Counted from the first letter of the stretch, positions 16,374-25,145 are shown. The stretch is DNA of 64,000 nucleotides from Oscillospiraceae bacterium (GCA_015066345.1 SVOQ01000011.1:21744-85743), one strand, 5' to 3'. Translations and numbers: made by a program. Notes: a model not told the origin generated them from the letters alone.

Positions 16374-18041
16374 ATGTTACCAGCACCTAAAGATATCAAC
16401 TGCTATGATTACCTTAAAGAGTGCACATCAATTTACGATGACGTATGGATGATGCAACATTTCGGTGTCAAGTACAGAAAATCCGAGATTTTCAGAGATA
16501 TAGATGCTCTCGCTTCATATTTCCAGAATGATTTAGGATTAAAACAGGGTGATGTTTACACCGTATTTATGCCCACCACGGTACAGAGCATTATTGCTTT
16601 TTACGCTCTTAACAGTATCGGTGTTATCGTAAATATGATTCACCCCCTTATGGCTACGGACTTTTTGAAAGAGCAACTTGAAGCCGTACATGCCAAAGGC
16701 GTTATGGTTCTTGATTTACTCTCAAAGAACCACGTTGACACAATTAACAATAGCGGTTTACCCTGTATTGTATGTCGCAGTTCCGATTATTCAAACGGAT
16801 TCAAAAAATTCGGAACTAAAATCGGCGAAGGTCTTATTAAAGCCATTTTCCCAAAATTCAAAAAAGCAACATACTACAAAGATGCGTTAAACTATGACAA
16901 AAAGCCTGTTTTCTCAACAAACAATGTTGATGAATCCGCCGTTTACCTTAACGGTGGCGGTACAACCGGCAAGAGCAAAACAATTAAACTTACCTCTCGT
17001 GCAATAAATGAGTTGGTTTACAGAGTTTCCGACCTTGATGAAATTCACGACCCAGGTAATGAGGCTGAAGTTATCGTGCTTCCCCTCTTCCATTGCTTTG
17101 GTCTTTGCGTTGCAGTTCATATGGCTCTTTGCAACAGTGCAAGAATTATACCTATGATGCAGTTTGATGCCCGTATCTTCATTAACCTTATGAAGAAAAA
17201 TAAGGTTGTTGGTATCGTTGGTATTCCCCTTATGTTCCAGAAACTTATGCGTCAGAAAGGTTTTGACGGCCCCCACCTTAAGAATATGCGAATTATGTTC
17301 TGTGGCGGTGATGATGTTTCCGAAGCATTCATTCAGGAATTCAATACTTATTTTGAAAAATGGGGTTCAGACGCAAGGTTACGTCAGGGCTACGGTCTTA
17401 CCGAAATCGCTTCAGTATGTTGTACAAATACAAACAACGACAACCGCGATGGCTCCATTGGTAAAGCCCTCAGAGGTGTTAATATTGAAATTTGGGATGA
17501 TGACAAAAACCCCTTACCCGATGGTGAAATCGGCGAAATTGCTATCTCGGGTCCCACAATAATGAGTGGTTACTACACCGACGGTGAAGAAAGCGACGAT
17601 TACGGTCTTTATACTGACGAAAACGGCGTTAAGTGGGTGCTTTCAGGTGATCTTGGTTACAAAGATGAGGACGGATATTTCCACTTCTCAGGCAGAAAGA
17701 AACGCCTTATTCTTATAGCCGGTTACAACGTGTACCCCACCGATATTGAAAAAGTTGTGGGTGATTTGCCCTACATCAAGGATTGTTGTGCAGTACAGGG
17801 CTACAACGAGGCAGGCAAGCCCCTTGTAAGACTTTACGCTTCACTTCTTGAAAAGGGTGACGAAGAAAAATATAAGGAAGAAATTTGTGAGCTTTGTCTT
17901 AAGAATTTCTCAAAATACTATGTACCGAGAGACATTATCTTCCTTGAGGATTTACCACAGACTCCCCTTATGAAAATCGACTTTATGAAACTTACAAAAG
18001 CCGATGCAAATAAGGCAAGAGAAACAAAAAAAGTTGAATAA
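16374..18041 (+). CDS. AMP-forming acyl-CoA synthetase family protein
   Basis: 555 aa ANL-superfamily adenylating enzyme. The P-loop is NGGGTTGKSKTIKL (TSGTTGxPK equivalent), the aromatic motif RQGYGLTEIAS, and the hinge SGDLGYKDEDGYFHFSGRKKRLI; the C-terminal catalytic lysine is in TPLMKIDFMKL. It probably activates a fatty or other carboxylic acid to its CoA thioester through an acyl-adenylate; the substrate cannot be read from sequence. No signal peptide. RBS GAAGGAG. Single-gene unit with its own terminator. Confidence 0.9.
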   Translation: MLPAPKDINCYDYLKECTSIYDDVWMMQHFGVKYRKSEIFRDIDALASYFQNDLGLKQGDVYTVFMPTTVQSIIAFYALNSIGVIVNMIHPLMATDFLKEQLEAVHAKGVMVLDLLSKNHVDTINNSGLPCIVCRSSDYSNGFKKFGTKIGEGLIKAIFPKFKKATYYKDALNYDKKPVFSTNNVDESAVYLNGGGTTGKSKTIKLTSRAINELVYRVSDLDEIHDPGNEAEVIVLPLFHCFGLCVAVHMALCNSARIIPMMQFDARIFINLMKKNKVVGIVGIPLMFQKLMRQKGFDGPHLKNMRIMFCGGDDVSEAFIQEFNTYFEKWGSDARLRQGYGLTEIASVCCTNTNNDNRDGSIGKALRGVNIEIWDDDKNPLPDGEIGEIAISGPTIMSGYYTDGEESDDYGLYTDENGVKWVLSGDLGYKDEDGYFHFSGRKKRLILIAGYNVYPTDIEKVVGDLPYIKDCCAVQGYNEAGKPLVRLYASLLEKGDEEKYKEEICELCLKNFSKYYVPRDIIFLEDLPQTPLMKIDFMKLTKADANKARETKKVE

Positions 18042-18046
18042 AAATT

Positions 18047-18079
18047 ACGGTTGCTGTCATTCAGGCAGCAACCGTTTTT
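18047..18079. terminator. Terminator between convergent genes
   Basis: Stem ACGGTTGCTG (18047-18056) with CAGCAACCGT (18066-18075), T run on the plus side. It separates the acyl-CoA synthetase from the transpeptidase gene. Confidence 0.85.
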
Positions 18080-18081
18080 GT

Positions 18082-18918
18082 TTAGTATATTAATATTTTT
18101 GGGTTATCAGCAGGATTCAACCACTTGAGTATGGAAACAATTGTTTCTTCGTCAGAGGCAACGCAACCGGCGGTGTATTTATAACCCACGTGCAAAAATA
18201 TAGCAGAGCCATTATTTTTTACTATCGGGTCAGTGTTGTAATTAATAACCGCACCGTAAATGTACTCATCATACGACCACATTTTTTCGGCAGAAGCCCA
18301 TTGTATTTTTTGATTTTTAGTATCAACCCACTGATTATAGAAGTCAGAATCAGGGTCATCCACCCAATAAATCCCCTCGTAAACATCACGATATTCCATT
18401 TTTGTACCGGGATTATCCTTAGTGCCAAAAGCAAAACCCAAATCATATAAACCTTTGGGTGAGTAATAATCACCCTCAGTTTTTTCATCGGGAGAAATAG
18501 TTCCGTTTTTACCAACAAAAACCTTTGATTTTATATCCGTACTTTGCCACAGACCATCATTACACTCGTAGCATTGAAGATGATAGTCGTCATTCTCCCC
18601 TGTTACTACGATTAGTTGATTGGTGCTTTCAAGGTCTTCAAAATCATAACCCGACTTTAAAAGTATTCCTGAAAGTTCTGAAGGCAGAGAAACCGCGATT
18701 TCTGTTGGTGGTGCTGTCATTTGTGGTACTTCAGTAGTTTGAGGTACTGCGTTAACCATCTGTTGAGCAGTACTTTCGGTAGATTCAATTGCAATCGGTA
18801 AATTACCAGTGACTTTCGAACCCACAAAAGCAATAACACCGGTTACAAGAAGTACACACCCCAAGGAAACAACCAAAACACTTACAACTATACCTATAAT
18901 TAGTTTCTTTTTATTCAT
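18082..18918 (-). CDS. L,D-transpeptidase (YkuD-like) membrane protein
   Basis: 278 aa. One N-terminal membrane helix (residues 6-33), a Thr/Pro/Glu linker, then a YkuD/ErfK-like catalytic domain of the COG3786 kind. Visible features are GENDDYHLQCYE (start of domain), SPKGLYDLGFAFG, and the catalytic cluster H243...TAGC252. L,D-transpeptidases form 3-3 crosslinks on diaminopimelate peptidoglycan at the outer membrane face. The start codon lies one base after the stop of the FHA-containing paralogue, so the two are cotranscribed. Confidence 0.8.
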   Translation of the reverse strand: MNKKKLIIGIVVSVLVVSLGCVLLVTGVIAFVGSKVTGNLPIAIESTESTAQQMVNAVPQTTEVPQMTAPPTEIAVSLPSELSGILLKSGYDFEDLESTNQLIVVTGENDDYHLQCYECNDGLWQSTDIKSKVFVGKNGTISPDEKTEGDYYSPKGLYDLGFAFGTKDNPGTKMEYRDVYEGIYWVDDPDSDFYNQWVDTKNQKIQWASAEKMWSYDEYIYGAVINYNTDPIVKNNGSAIFLHVGYKYTAGCVASDEETIVSILKWLNPADNPKILIY

Positions 18919-18919
18919 A

Positions 18920-20173
18920 TTAATAAATTATGATAACGGGATTCTTAGCACTGTCAAGATAGTCAAGGAAAATGAGCATGTCATCACCGGAAATATCCAC
19001 GCAACCCTGAGTCTCGGTAAGAGTATCATTTTTACCACAGAGGGTTATAACAGAACCACAACCGGGACTTGCATTATCACTTACAATACCATCACCGTTA
19101 GCGGCAATATTGATACAGTAATTATGCCTGTCGTTCTTGAAATAAGAACTATACATAGGCTCTGCGCTACTCCAATCCTTATAGTAACTATCGGACTGCT
19201 GAAGTGTATTGTAATAACGGGAATTCACATCATCAACCCATACAGAGTAGGAATCTATACGTTGGAAACTCATAGCCGTGCCCGGGTCACTCAAACCACA
19301 GCAGAAGGTTAAATCAAATTCACCTGCAGGGGTACATCCGTCACCCTCGTGCTTATTCTCTGTAATACCGTTTTTACCCACTCTGCCGTTAGCAGTTGCT
19401 TTTTCAACCCATATATCCCCTTCTTTTTCATAGAGAACGATGGTTGTATGAGTACCATTACACTTAGCGAGAATAAACTGCTCACAATACATAGCAGTAG
19501 GCACTCTCTCAGGTAATTCAACGGGAACAACAGTAGTAGAAACTTCGGTTGTAATTTCTTCCGTTACATCTTCAGCAGGTATTTCCGTTATATCAACATA
19601 TGGTGCCATTGTCATTTCTACACCAATATCTGTTTTTTTATTAAACAACGCAAAAGCACCCACGCCTAAAATACCCAACGCACCAAGAATCAGGAAACCG
19701 ATTATACCTAAAACGAACAATACAACAAGAATAATTGCAATAATTATAGGTGCTTTACTTTTCTTTTTAGGTTTAGTGGCTTCAGGCTCTTCTTTCTTGG
19801 GTTCGGAAGAAGTAGCAGAAACAGAAACGGTATCTTCTTTAATATCCACAAACATAGTTACCGCAGGTAATGTTTTATTATCTTCATCTGCGATACGGAT
19901 TTCCATACCATTTGATAACTTAACATCTTTTCTCTTGGTACTGTTTACAACTATTCCGTTCTTACTCTGATTATCGAAAACAACCCAACCAACATTTGTA
20001 AACTGAAAATAACCGTGATTTTCAGATACAGTCGGGGAATCTATAACAATATCATTGGCGGAACTATTACCGAAGGTTACTTTGTTTTTACCAAAAGAAT
20101 TTAAATCGACTGTAAAAACTGAGCCTGTACCGTTATAAATATTAATAACAACAGGTATTACTTTTTCACTCAT
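18920..20173 (-). CDS. FHA domain, membrane helix, YkuD-like domain fusion
   Basis: 417 aa; ATG 20173 after GGGGTGATTTG. Residues of about 20-95 form an FHA domain (VTFGNSSANDIVIDSPTVSE, NHGYF, DNQSKNGIVVN) that normally binds phosphothreonine peptides in the cytoplasm. A basic KPKKKSK stretch and one membrane helix follow (about 135-175), then a Thr/Glu linker and an extracytoplasmic domain paralogous to the downstream L,D-transpeptidase (TPAGEFDLTFCCG, TETQGCVDI). The position equal to the catalytic His of the neighbour appears to be Cys379, with the active-site Cys391 kept, so catalysis is uncertain. The layout suggests a protein linking Ser/Thr-kinase signalling to wall crosslinking. Confidence 0.8.
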   Translation of the reverse strand: MSEKVIPVVINIYNGTGSVFTVDLNSFGKNKVTFGNSSANDIVIDSPTVSENHGYFQFTNVGWVVFDNQSKNGIVVNSTKRKDVKLSNGMEIRIADEDNKTLPAVTMFVDIKEDTVSVSATSSEPKKEEPEATKPKKKSKAPIIIAIILVVLFVLGIIGFLILGALGILGVGAFALFNKKTDIGVEMTMAPYVDITEIPAEDVTEEITTEVSTTVVPVELPERVPTAMYCEQFILAKCNGTHTTIVLYEKEGDIWVEKATANGRVGKNGITENKHEGDGCTPAGEFDLTFCCGLSDPGTAMSFQRIDSYSVWVDDVNSRYYNTLQQSDSYYKDWSSAEPMYSSYFKNDRHNYCINIAANGDGIVSDNASPGCGSVITLCGKNDTLTETQGCVDISGDDMLIFLDYLDSAKNPVIIIY

Positions 20174-20233
20174 CAAATCACCCCATATATTTTGATGATT
20201 TGATTATAACAAAGGTAAAAGCCCTTGTCAAAT

Positions 20234-20551
20234 TCAGTCGATGCAATCCTTATCGGACCATTCTGATGCAGGATTCTTATCCTTACCGCCTCTGAAAAAC
20301 TCATGAGTGCGGTTTTTCATCTCGGGTGTTTCACCCTGAGCAATGGCAGGAAAATCATTTTCTGTATTTGCGGTAGGTTGAATTTCATAAGTACCGTAAA
20401 CATTAACCTGCTCCTCACAACTATCAGGATTACAAACGGCATAACTTACGGATATATCCACGGGCGGATTAAAATTTTCGTTGTTGATTTCTTTTGATAT
20501 ATAAGTTTGTAAATTTCTGTTATCAGACTTATTGTTTTCAGATTTTGACAT
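20234..20551 (-). CDS. Small hypothetical protein
   Basis: 105 aa, acidic and Asn/Glu/Ser-rich, with no membrane segment and no recognised family. One internal segment is PPVDISVSYAVCNPDSCEEQVNVYGTY. A good ribosome site GAAAGGAAG precedes ATG 20551. It lies 61 bp upstream of the FHA gene on the same strand and may be cotranscribed with it. Confidence 0.55.
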   Translation of the reverse strand: MSKSENNKSDNRNLQTYISKEINNENFNPPVDISVSYAVCNPDSCEEQVNVYGTYEIQPTANTENDFPAIAQGETPEMKNRTHEFFRGGKDKNPASEWSDKDCID

Positions 20552-20611
20552 AAAAAACTTCCTTTCATTAAATACTTTTAGTATCCGCAGAAAGGATTTT
20601 GATATGCACTA

Positions 20612-21157
20612 TTATAATAAATTATCATCATAAACAGCTCGTACACCGCCGATAAATTTAGGACGTGTGCGCGCACCAACCACCAAAGCTTTGCCAATGG
20701 TATTATTTTTAAGTCTTATGGGTACTGCAACCTTTTTAAGATGCATACCAATCATAGTAAGACCGATATCAAGACCTGCATCAGCTTTAATTTCCTCTAA
20801 CGCTATAGGGTTTTCAAAGGCTTTATATGCTTGTGTTGCAAGGGAGCCACCAGCTTTAGGTTGAGGTACAACGTTTACACACTCGGTAAAGGGCACTGCT
20901 TTACGCTCGGTAATGATGGCACGATTAAGATGCTCACAACACTGTACAGCAAGAAACAAGCCTTTTGATTTAGTAAAATCATAGAGAGCCTCAAAAATCT
21001 TCCCTGCCACGTCGTAATTAGAATTAGTGCCAATAGTAGAGCCCACAACCTCACTGGTTGAGCAACCCACAACCACAATGTTACCTTCTTTTAATTTTGC
21101 GGTTTCACAAAGCTCGGAAATCGCTGCTTTTGTCTGTTCATAAATTGATTTATCCAT
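20612..21157 (-). CDS. UPF0340/TIGR01440 family protein
   Basis: 181 aa. It matches the YwlG/DUF436 family throughout: VVGCSTSEVVGSTIGTNSN, LAVQCCEHLNRAI, DAGLDIGLTMIGMHLKKVAVP and RTRPKFIGGVRA. The family is widespread in Firmicutes and of unknown function. ATG 21157 was preferred over ATG 21163 because the AGGG ribosome site sits six bases before it and directly abuts the earlier ATG. The promoter is 21197-21225. Confidence 0.9.
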   Translation of the reverse strand: MDKSIYEQTKAAISELCETAKLKEGNIVVVGCSTSEVVGSTIGTNSNYDVAGKIFEALYDFTKSKGLFLAVQCCEHLNRAIITERKAVPFTECVNVVPQPKAGGSLATQAYKAFENPIALEEIKADAGLDIGLTMIGMHLKKVAVPIRLKNNTIGKALVVGARTRPKFIGGVRAVYDDNLL

Positions 21158-21196
21158 AATCATCCCTATTTCGTAGATTTAAACTTTATTATACAC

Positions 21197-21225
21197 ATTA
21201 TACGATAAAACTGATTATATAACAA
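21197..21225 (-). promoter_or_regulatory. SigA-type promoter of UPF0340 gene
   Basis: On the minus strand TTGTTA (21225-21220), 17-bp spacer, TATAAT (21202-21197). Confidence 0.5.
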
Positions 21226-21267
21226 CTACCAAATCAAAAGTTTTTAATATGGTCAAATGGAGTGATA

Positions 21268-21439
21268 ATGAAATATTCGGCAATGCCGAACATGAAATAA
21301 TCTTCGATTATGAAATATTTTGTCTGACGACAAAATGTGAAATAAAATTTGCCATAATTATCATATGCGTAAGCATATTTCACACACGAAGTGTATTTCA
21401 CAGCGTAGCTATTTCACTTGCCCGAAGGGCAAATTTCAT
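21268..21439. repeat. Array of seven palindromes between TGAAAT/ATTTCA spacers
   Basis: Eight heptamer spacers divide seven different short palindromes. Left half: RTGAAAT at 21268, 21292, 21310 and 21337; palindromes TTCGGC-aat-GCCGAA (21276-21290), AATC-ttc-GATT (21299-21309), ATTTTGTC-tgac-GACAAAAT (21317-21336). Right half: ATTTCAY at 21377, 21395, 21411 and 21433; palindromes ATATGC-gtaa-GCATAT (21363-21378), ACAC-gaa-GTGT (21384-21394), AGC-gta-GCT (21402-21410), TTGCCC-gaa-GGGCAA (21418-21432). The spacer orientation flips at a central linker (21344-21362), whose AAATTTGCC pairs with GGCAAATTT at 21428-21436. Noncoding. Confidence 0.85.
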
Positions 21440-21440
21440 T

Positions 21441-21471
21441 GAAAAAAGCAGTTCCGAAGAACTGCTTTTTT
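21441..21471. terminator. Symmetrical terminator next to tRNA-Arg
   Basis: The hairpin AAAAAAGCAGTTC-CGAA-GAACTGCTTTTTT starts two bases from the last array spacer and ends two bases from the tRNA CCA end. It can act in both directions. Confidence 0.85.
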
Positions 21472-21473
21472 CT

Positions 21474-21548
21474 TGGCACCCCCTGCGAGAATCGAACTCA
21501 CATCTAATCCTTAGGAGGGATTTATTCTATCCATTGAACTAAGGAGGC
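21474..21548 (-). tRNA. tRNA-Arg, anticodon CCT
   Basis: 75 nt including an encoded 3-prime CCA. On the minus strand the acceptor arm is GCCTCCT/AGGGGGT, the anticodon arm AATCC-CTCCTAA-GGATT (anticodon CCT, reading AGG), and the T arm GTGAG-TTCGATT-CTCGC. Own promoter at 21595-21622. Confidence 0.93.
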
Positions 21549-21594
21549 TTAAATATTAAGTTATTCTTTCATCAAAGTATCCGAAAGCAAACCA

Positions 21595-21622
21595 ATTATA
21601 TCAAAATAACAGTATTTGTCAA
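21595..21622 (-). promoter_or_regulatory. SigA promoter of tRNA-Arg
   Basis: On the minus strand TTGACA (21622-21617), 16-bp spacer, TATAAT (21600-21595), about 45 bp upstream of the tRNA. Confidence 0.75.
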
Positions 21623-21644
21623 GTAATGACTAAGGTGATGTATT

Positions 21645-22097
21645 TTACTTATCTTCTTTCTTTTTGTTCTTTTTTCTGAATATTATCAACTTACTGGAAA
21701 CGTAGTTCATAATAACAACAACAATTGAAAGTACTAATTTTATACCAAGTTGACCCCACTTGGTATCGCAGGAAAAAAGGTCTATGGCAACAACAAGACC
21801 AACCGTTTCAAATACGTAACTCAAAAGACGTGCTAAAGTAAACTCCAACGCCTCTTTAACAACGGTAAGTACTTTTTTACTTTTGGATTCAAACACCCAT
21901 ATCTTATTAGTTACAAAAGCAACTGCAACACCCACAAACCAAGCAACAGTATTGTTAACGGCGGCATATTCCTCACCTAAGATTTCCGACATCAACAAAA
22001 ACGCTCCTGCATTTGCTATTGTTGTCAGAACACCAAAAAGAGCATACAGAACGAACTCTTTATATTTAATTAACAAGCCTTTAATTTTTTCTTTCAT
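21645..22097 (-). CDS. GtrA family membrane protein
   Basis: 150 aa with four hydrophobic helices and the GtrA signature FVLYALFGVLTTIANAGAFL near the N-terminus and VNNTVAWFVGVAVAFVTNKIW in the middle. GtrA-like proteins are thought to flip or present polyprenyl-phosphate sugars made by a linked glycosyltransferase. The start overlaps the end of the upstream glycosyltransferase gene by 17 bp, so the two are translationally coupled. Confidence 0.9.
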   Translation of the reverse strand: MKEKIKGLLIKYKEFVLYALFGVLTTIANAGAFLLMSEILGEEYAAVNNTVAWFVGVAVAFVTNKIWVFESKSKKVLTVVKEALEFTLARLLSYVFETVGLVVAIDLFSCDTKWGQLGIKLVLSIVVVIMNYVSSKLIIFRKKNKKKEDK

Positions 22098-23025
22098 CCT
22101 TACCCAAATGCTCCTTCAAAACATAGATAGGTCTGTTTTTAACCTGCATATAGATTTTTGAAAGGTATTCACCCAAAAGACCAAGGCAGAAAAGCTGTAT
22201 TCCGCCGAGGAATAAAACAAGAACAACAATTGTTGCATAACCCGGTACATCAATACCGAAAATCAATTTTTGGAAAATAACAACCAATAAATATAAAACC
22301 GATGCAAATGAGGTTGCAAGACCAATACCCGTAACGAACTTCAAGGGGAATGTAGAGAATGAAATTATACCTTCAATGGCATATTTTAACAGTTTTATAA
22401 AATTCCACTTAGATTTACCGAATCTACGTTCTTCGACAGTATAGGGAATATACTTAGTATTAAATCCGACCCAACTGAAAATGCCCTTTGAAAAACGGTG
22501 ATACTCACCCATATCAAGTATGGCATCGACCATATTACGTTTCATAAGGCGGAAATCGGACGCGCCGTTAACAAAATCCACATCCGCAATTTTATTAATC
22601 ACCTTATAAAAGCCGGATTTAACCACAGTCATAAACTTACTTTCTTTGCGGTTTTCCTGATATGCTGTAACGCAATCTATGGAATCATCCTCGCTCATTG
22701 CCTTGAGCATTTCAATAACTACCTCGGGGCGTTGTTGTAAATCCGCATCAATGATACAAACTAAATCCCCTTTTGCGTGGGAAAGTCCCGCAAAAATCGC
22801 AGATTCTTTACCAAAATTACGGCTGAAAGTAAGTACCTGTACTTTATCAGGGTTATTTTCATAAATAACCTTAAGGTTTTTGCGGGTGTTATCTGTACTG
22901 CCGTCATTAACAAAAACTATTTCATAATTACCAACTAAGCCCTCAAAGGCTATTTGAGTTTCATCAAAAAATAACTGAACATTCTCTTCCTCATTAAAAC
23001 AAGGAACAACTAACGACAATTTCAT
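22081..23025 (-). CDS. Family 2 glycosyltransferase (GtrB/DPM1-like)
   Basis: 314 aa. The GT-A domain starts LSLVVPCFNEEENV, has the metal-binding DADLQQRPE (DxD-type) and SKWNFIKLLKYAIEG, and ends in two membrane helices, as in polyprenyl-phosphate glycosyltransferases such as GtrB. It probably transfers a hexose from a nucleotide sugar to undecaprenyl phosphate for wall polymer decoration. RBS GGAGGGG. Coupled to the downstream GtrA gene; promoter 23066-23095. Confidence 0.92.
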   Translation of the reverse strand: MKLSLVVPCFNEEENVQLFFDETQIAFEGLVGNYEIVFVNDGSTDNTRKNLKVIYENNPDKVQVLTFSRNFGKESAIFAGLSHAKGDLVCIIDADLQQRPEVVIEMLKAMSEDDSIDCVTAYQENRKESKFMTVVKSGFYKVINKIADVDFVNGASDFRLMKRNMVDAILDMGEYHRFSKGIFSWVGFNTKYIPYTVEERRFGKSKWNFIKLLKYAIEGIISFSTFPLKFVTGIGLATSFASVLYLLVVIFQKLIFGIDVPGYATIVVLVLFLGGIQLFCLGLLGEYLSKIYMQVKNRPIYVLKEHLGKDERKN

Positions 23026-23065
23026 TTACACCCCTCCTTAGAGCAGATTAAGCACATATATTTGT

Positions 23066-23095
23066 ATTATATCACAAATATATATCTTTTTTCAA
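23066..23095 (-). promoter_or_regulatory. SigA-type promoter of glycosyltransferase/gtrA
   Basis: On the minus strand TTGAAA (23095-23090), 18-bp spacer, TATAAT (23071-23066). Confidence 0.5.
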
Positions 23096-23127
23096 TACGG
23101 ACACAAAATTTTACATTTTATTTATTC

Positions 23128-23156
23128 TTTACAAAAAAGTATAATTGATGTAAAAT
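23128..23156 (+). promoter_or_regulatory. SigA-type promoter of C_GCAxxG_C_C gene
   Basis: TTTACA (23128-23133), 17-bp spacer, TAAAAT (23151-23156). Confidence 0.5.
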
Positions 23157-23181
23157 AAGGTCATATTATGGAGGTGAAGTT

Positions 23182-23634
23182 ATGATAAAAGACCACTCTC
23201 TGAAAGCAGCAGAGTTATTTGTAAATGGTTGTAACTGCTCACAGGCGGTTTTTGTAGCCTTTGCTGAGGATTGCGGTATTGACGAAAGAACCGCAATGAA
23301 AATCTCATCATCTTTCGGTGGCGGAATGGGTAGATTAAGGGAAGTCTGCGGTGCAGTAACAGGTATGTTTATGGTCGCAGGACTTCTTAAGGGATATGAA
23401 AACACCGACCCAAAAGAAATGAAAGACGAACATTATAAATTAATACAAACCCTCGCAAAAGAGTTTAATGAAGTACACGGCACATATATTTGCCGTGAGC
23501 TTTTGGGAACAATCGGTAAATCCTCACCAATATCCGACCCACGTACTGCGGAGTACTACAAAACCCGTCCTTGCGTAAAATTTGTTATAACCGCTTCAAA
23601 AATACTTGACAAACACTTCTTTAATGAGTTATAA
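23182..23634 (+). CDS. C_GCAxxG_C_C family redox-type protein
   Basis: 150 aa. It carries the family's cysteine pattern: NGCNCSQAVF, then SSSFGGGMGRLREVCGAVTG (the GCAxxG equivalent), later a Cys in YICRELLG and RPCVKFV. These small proteins are common in anaerobes and are presumed to bind metal or act in redox, but no reaction is established. Strong RBS TGGAGGTGAAG. An amino acid permease follows after 33 bp and is probably cotranscribed. Confidence 0.9.
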   Translation: MIKDHSLKAAELFVNGCNCSQAVFVAFAEDCGIDERTAMKISSSFGGGMGRLREVCGAVTGMFMVAGLLKGYENTDPKEMKDEHYKLIQTLAKEFNEVHGTYICRELLGTIGKSSPISDPRTAEYYKTRPCVKFVITASKILDKHFFNEL

Positions 23635-23667
23635 GTATATTATTATTATATTTAAAAGGGTGATAAT

Positions 23668-25131
23668 ATGGCAACCGGATTAAAAAAGCAATACGGACTT
23701 CTGATGGCTATCTGCATGGTTGTAGGTACCGTTGTAGGTTCAGGTGTTTTCTTCAAGGCTCAGGCAATTCTTGAGAAAACCGAAGGCGATATGCCCATGG
23801 GTATCATCGCATGGATTATCGGTGGCGCAGTTATGATTTTCTGTGTCCTCGCTTTCTGCGTTATGGCTCAACGTTACGAAAAGGTTAACGGTGTTGTTGA
23901 CTACGCAGAGGCTACAATCGGTAGTAAATATGCCTATATGATGGGTTGGTTTACTACAACAATTTACACTCCCGCTATGACCTCAGTTCTTGCATGGCTT
24001 ACTGCAAGATACTTCCTCACTTTCCTCAAATCCGTAAATCCCGACTTTATGCTTGTAAGCACCGACCAGGGATTTGCCCCCGTAAGCAGTTCCGAAACTT
24101 TCCTTCTTGCAGGTTTTATTCTTATTTTTGTATTCGCTGTTAATACTCTTTCTTCAAAACTTGCAGGTAAACTCCAGATTAGTGCTACATTTATTAAGCT
24201 TATTCCCCTTCTCCTTATGGCAGTTGGCGGTATCATTTATGGTCTTTCACATGATATCTCAGGTGCTCCCGTTGAAGACGCAACTTCTATTCTTGTTTCA
24301 AACTTCGGCACAAGCAAAGGTAACATCTCGGTTCTTTTCGGTGCTGTGGTTGCTACCGCTTTCGCTTACGAAGGTTGGATTCTTGCTACATCCATTAACT
24401 CTGAAATCAAGAATTCAAAGAGAAATCTTCCCATCGCTCTTGTTTTAGGCGGTATCATTATCATAGCAATTTACCTTTTCTATTATATTGGTGTTGCAGG
24501 TGGTGCAACTGTTGAGACACTTCAGTCCGATGGTGCTACAACCGCTTTCACAAATGTATTCGGCAATGTTATCGGTAATATTCTTAACCTCTTTGTTTCA
24601 GTTTCCTGTCTCGGTACTCTCAACGGTCTTCTTATCGGTTGTATCCGCGGTATGTACTCTATTTCAGTGCGTAATATGGGTCCCAAGATTAAACTTATGA
24701 AACAGGTTGACCCCGCTTCAGGTATGCCTTCAAACTCCTGTATCGTCGGTCTTGTAATCGTTGCTGCATGGCTCGTTTATTTCTATGGTGCAAATCTTGC
24801 TCCCACAGGTTGGTTCGGTAAATTCAACTTTGACTCTTCCGAACTTCCCATCATCACAATCTACGCTCTTTACATCCCCATGTTCATTATGTTTATGGTT
24901 AAGGAAAAGAGTTTAAACCCCTTAAAGAGATTCGTTTTGCCCATGCTTGGTATTATCGGTTCAGGATTTATGGTATTCGCCGCTATCTATTCACACGGCT
25001 ATATCCCCTACATTACCGCTAAAGAAGCCGGTCAGGGTTTCTCCTGTCCTGTACTTTTCTACCTTATAGTATTTGCAGTTATTATGGGAATCGGTTTAAT
25101 TCTTATGAAACCAAAAAAAGCAAAAGAATAA
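23668..25131 (+). CDS. APC-superfamily amino acid permease
   Basis: 487 aa, about twelve membrane helices, no signal peptide. TM1 has the APC unwound substrate site GTVVGSGVFFKAQAI, and GAVVATAFAYEGWILATSIN is the TM6 motif. It most resembles the LAT/amino acid exchanger branch; the substrate is not determinable. RBS AAAGGGTG. Codon use is biased (CTT, GGT, ATC), suggesting good expression. A strong terminator follows. Confidence 0.92.
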   Translation: MATGLKKQYGLLMAICMVVGTVVGSGVFFKAQAILEKTEGDMPMGIIAWIIGGAVMIFCVLAFCVMAQRYEKVNGVVDYAEATIGSKYAYMMGWFTTTIYTPAMTSVLAWLTARYFLTFLKSVNPDFMLVSTDQGFAPVSSSETFLLAGFILIFVFAVNTLSSKLAGKLQISATFIKLIPLLLMAVGGIIYGLSHDISGAPVEDATSILVSNFGTSKGNISVLFGAVVATAFAYEGWILATSINSEIKNSKRNLPIALVLGGIIIIAIYLFYYIGVAGGATVETLQSDGATTAFTNVFGNVIGNILNLFVSVSCLGTLNGLLIGCIRGMYSISVRNMGPKIKLMKQVDPASGMPSNSCIVGLVIVAAWLVYFYGANLAPTGWFGKFNFDSSELPIITIYALYIPMFIMFMVKEKSLNPLKRFVLPMLGIIGSGFMVFAAIYSHGYIPYITAKEAGQGFSCPVLFYLIVFAVIMGIGLILMKPKKAKE

Positions 25132-25145
25132 TCAATAGCACAGCA

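Noticed and set aside
21268..21439. CRISPR array
   Set aside because: The constant units are only 7 bp and the variable parts are self-complementary and short; no cas gene is present.
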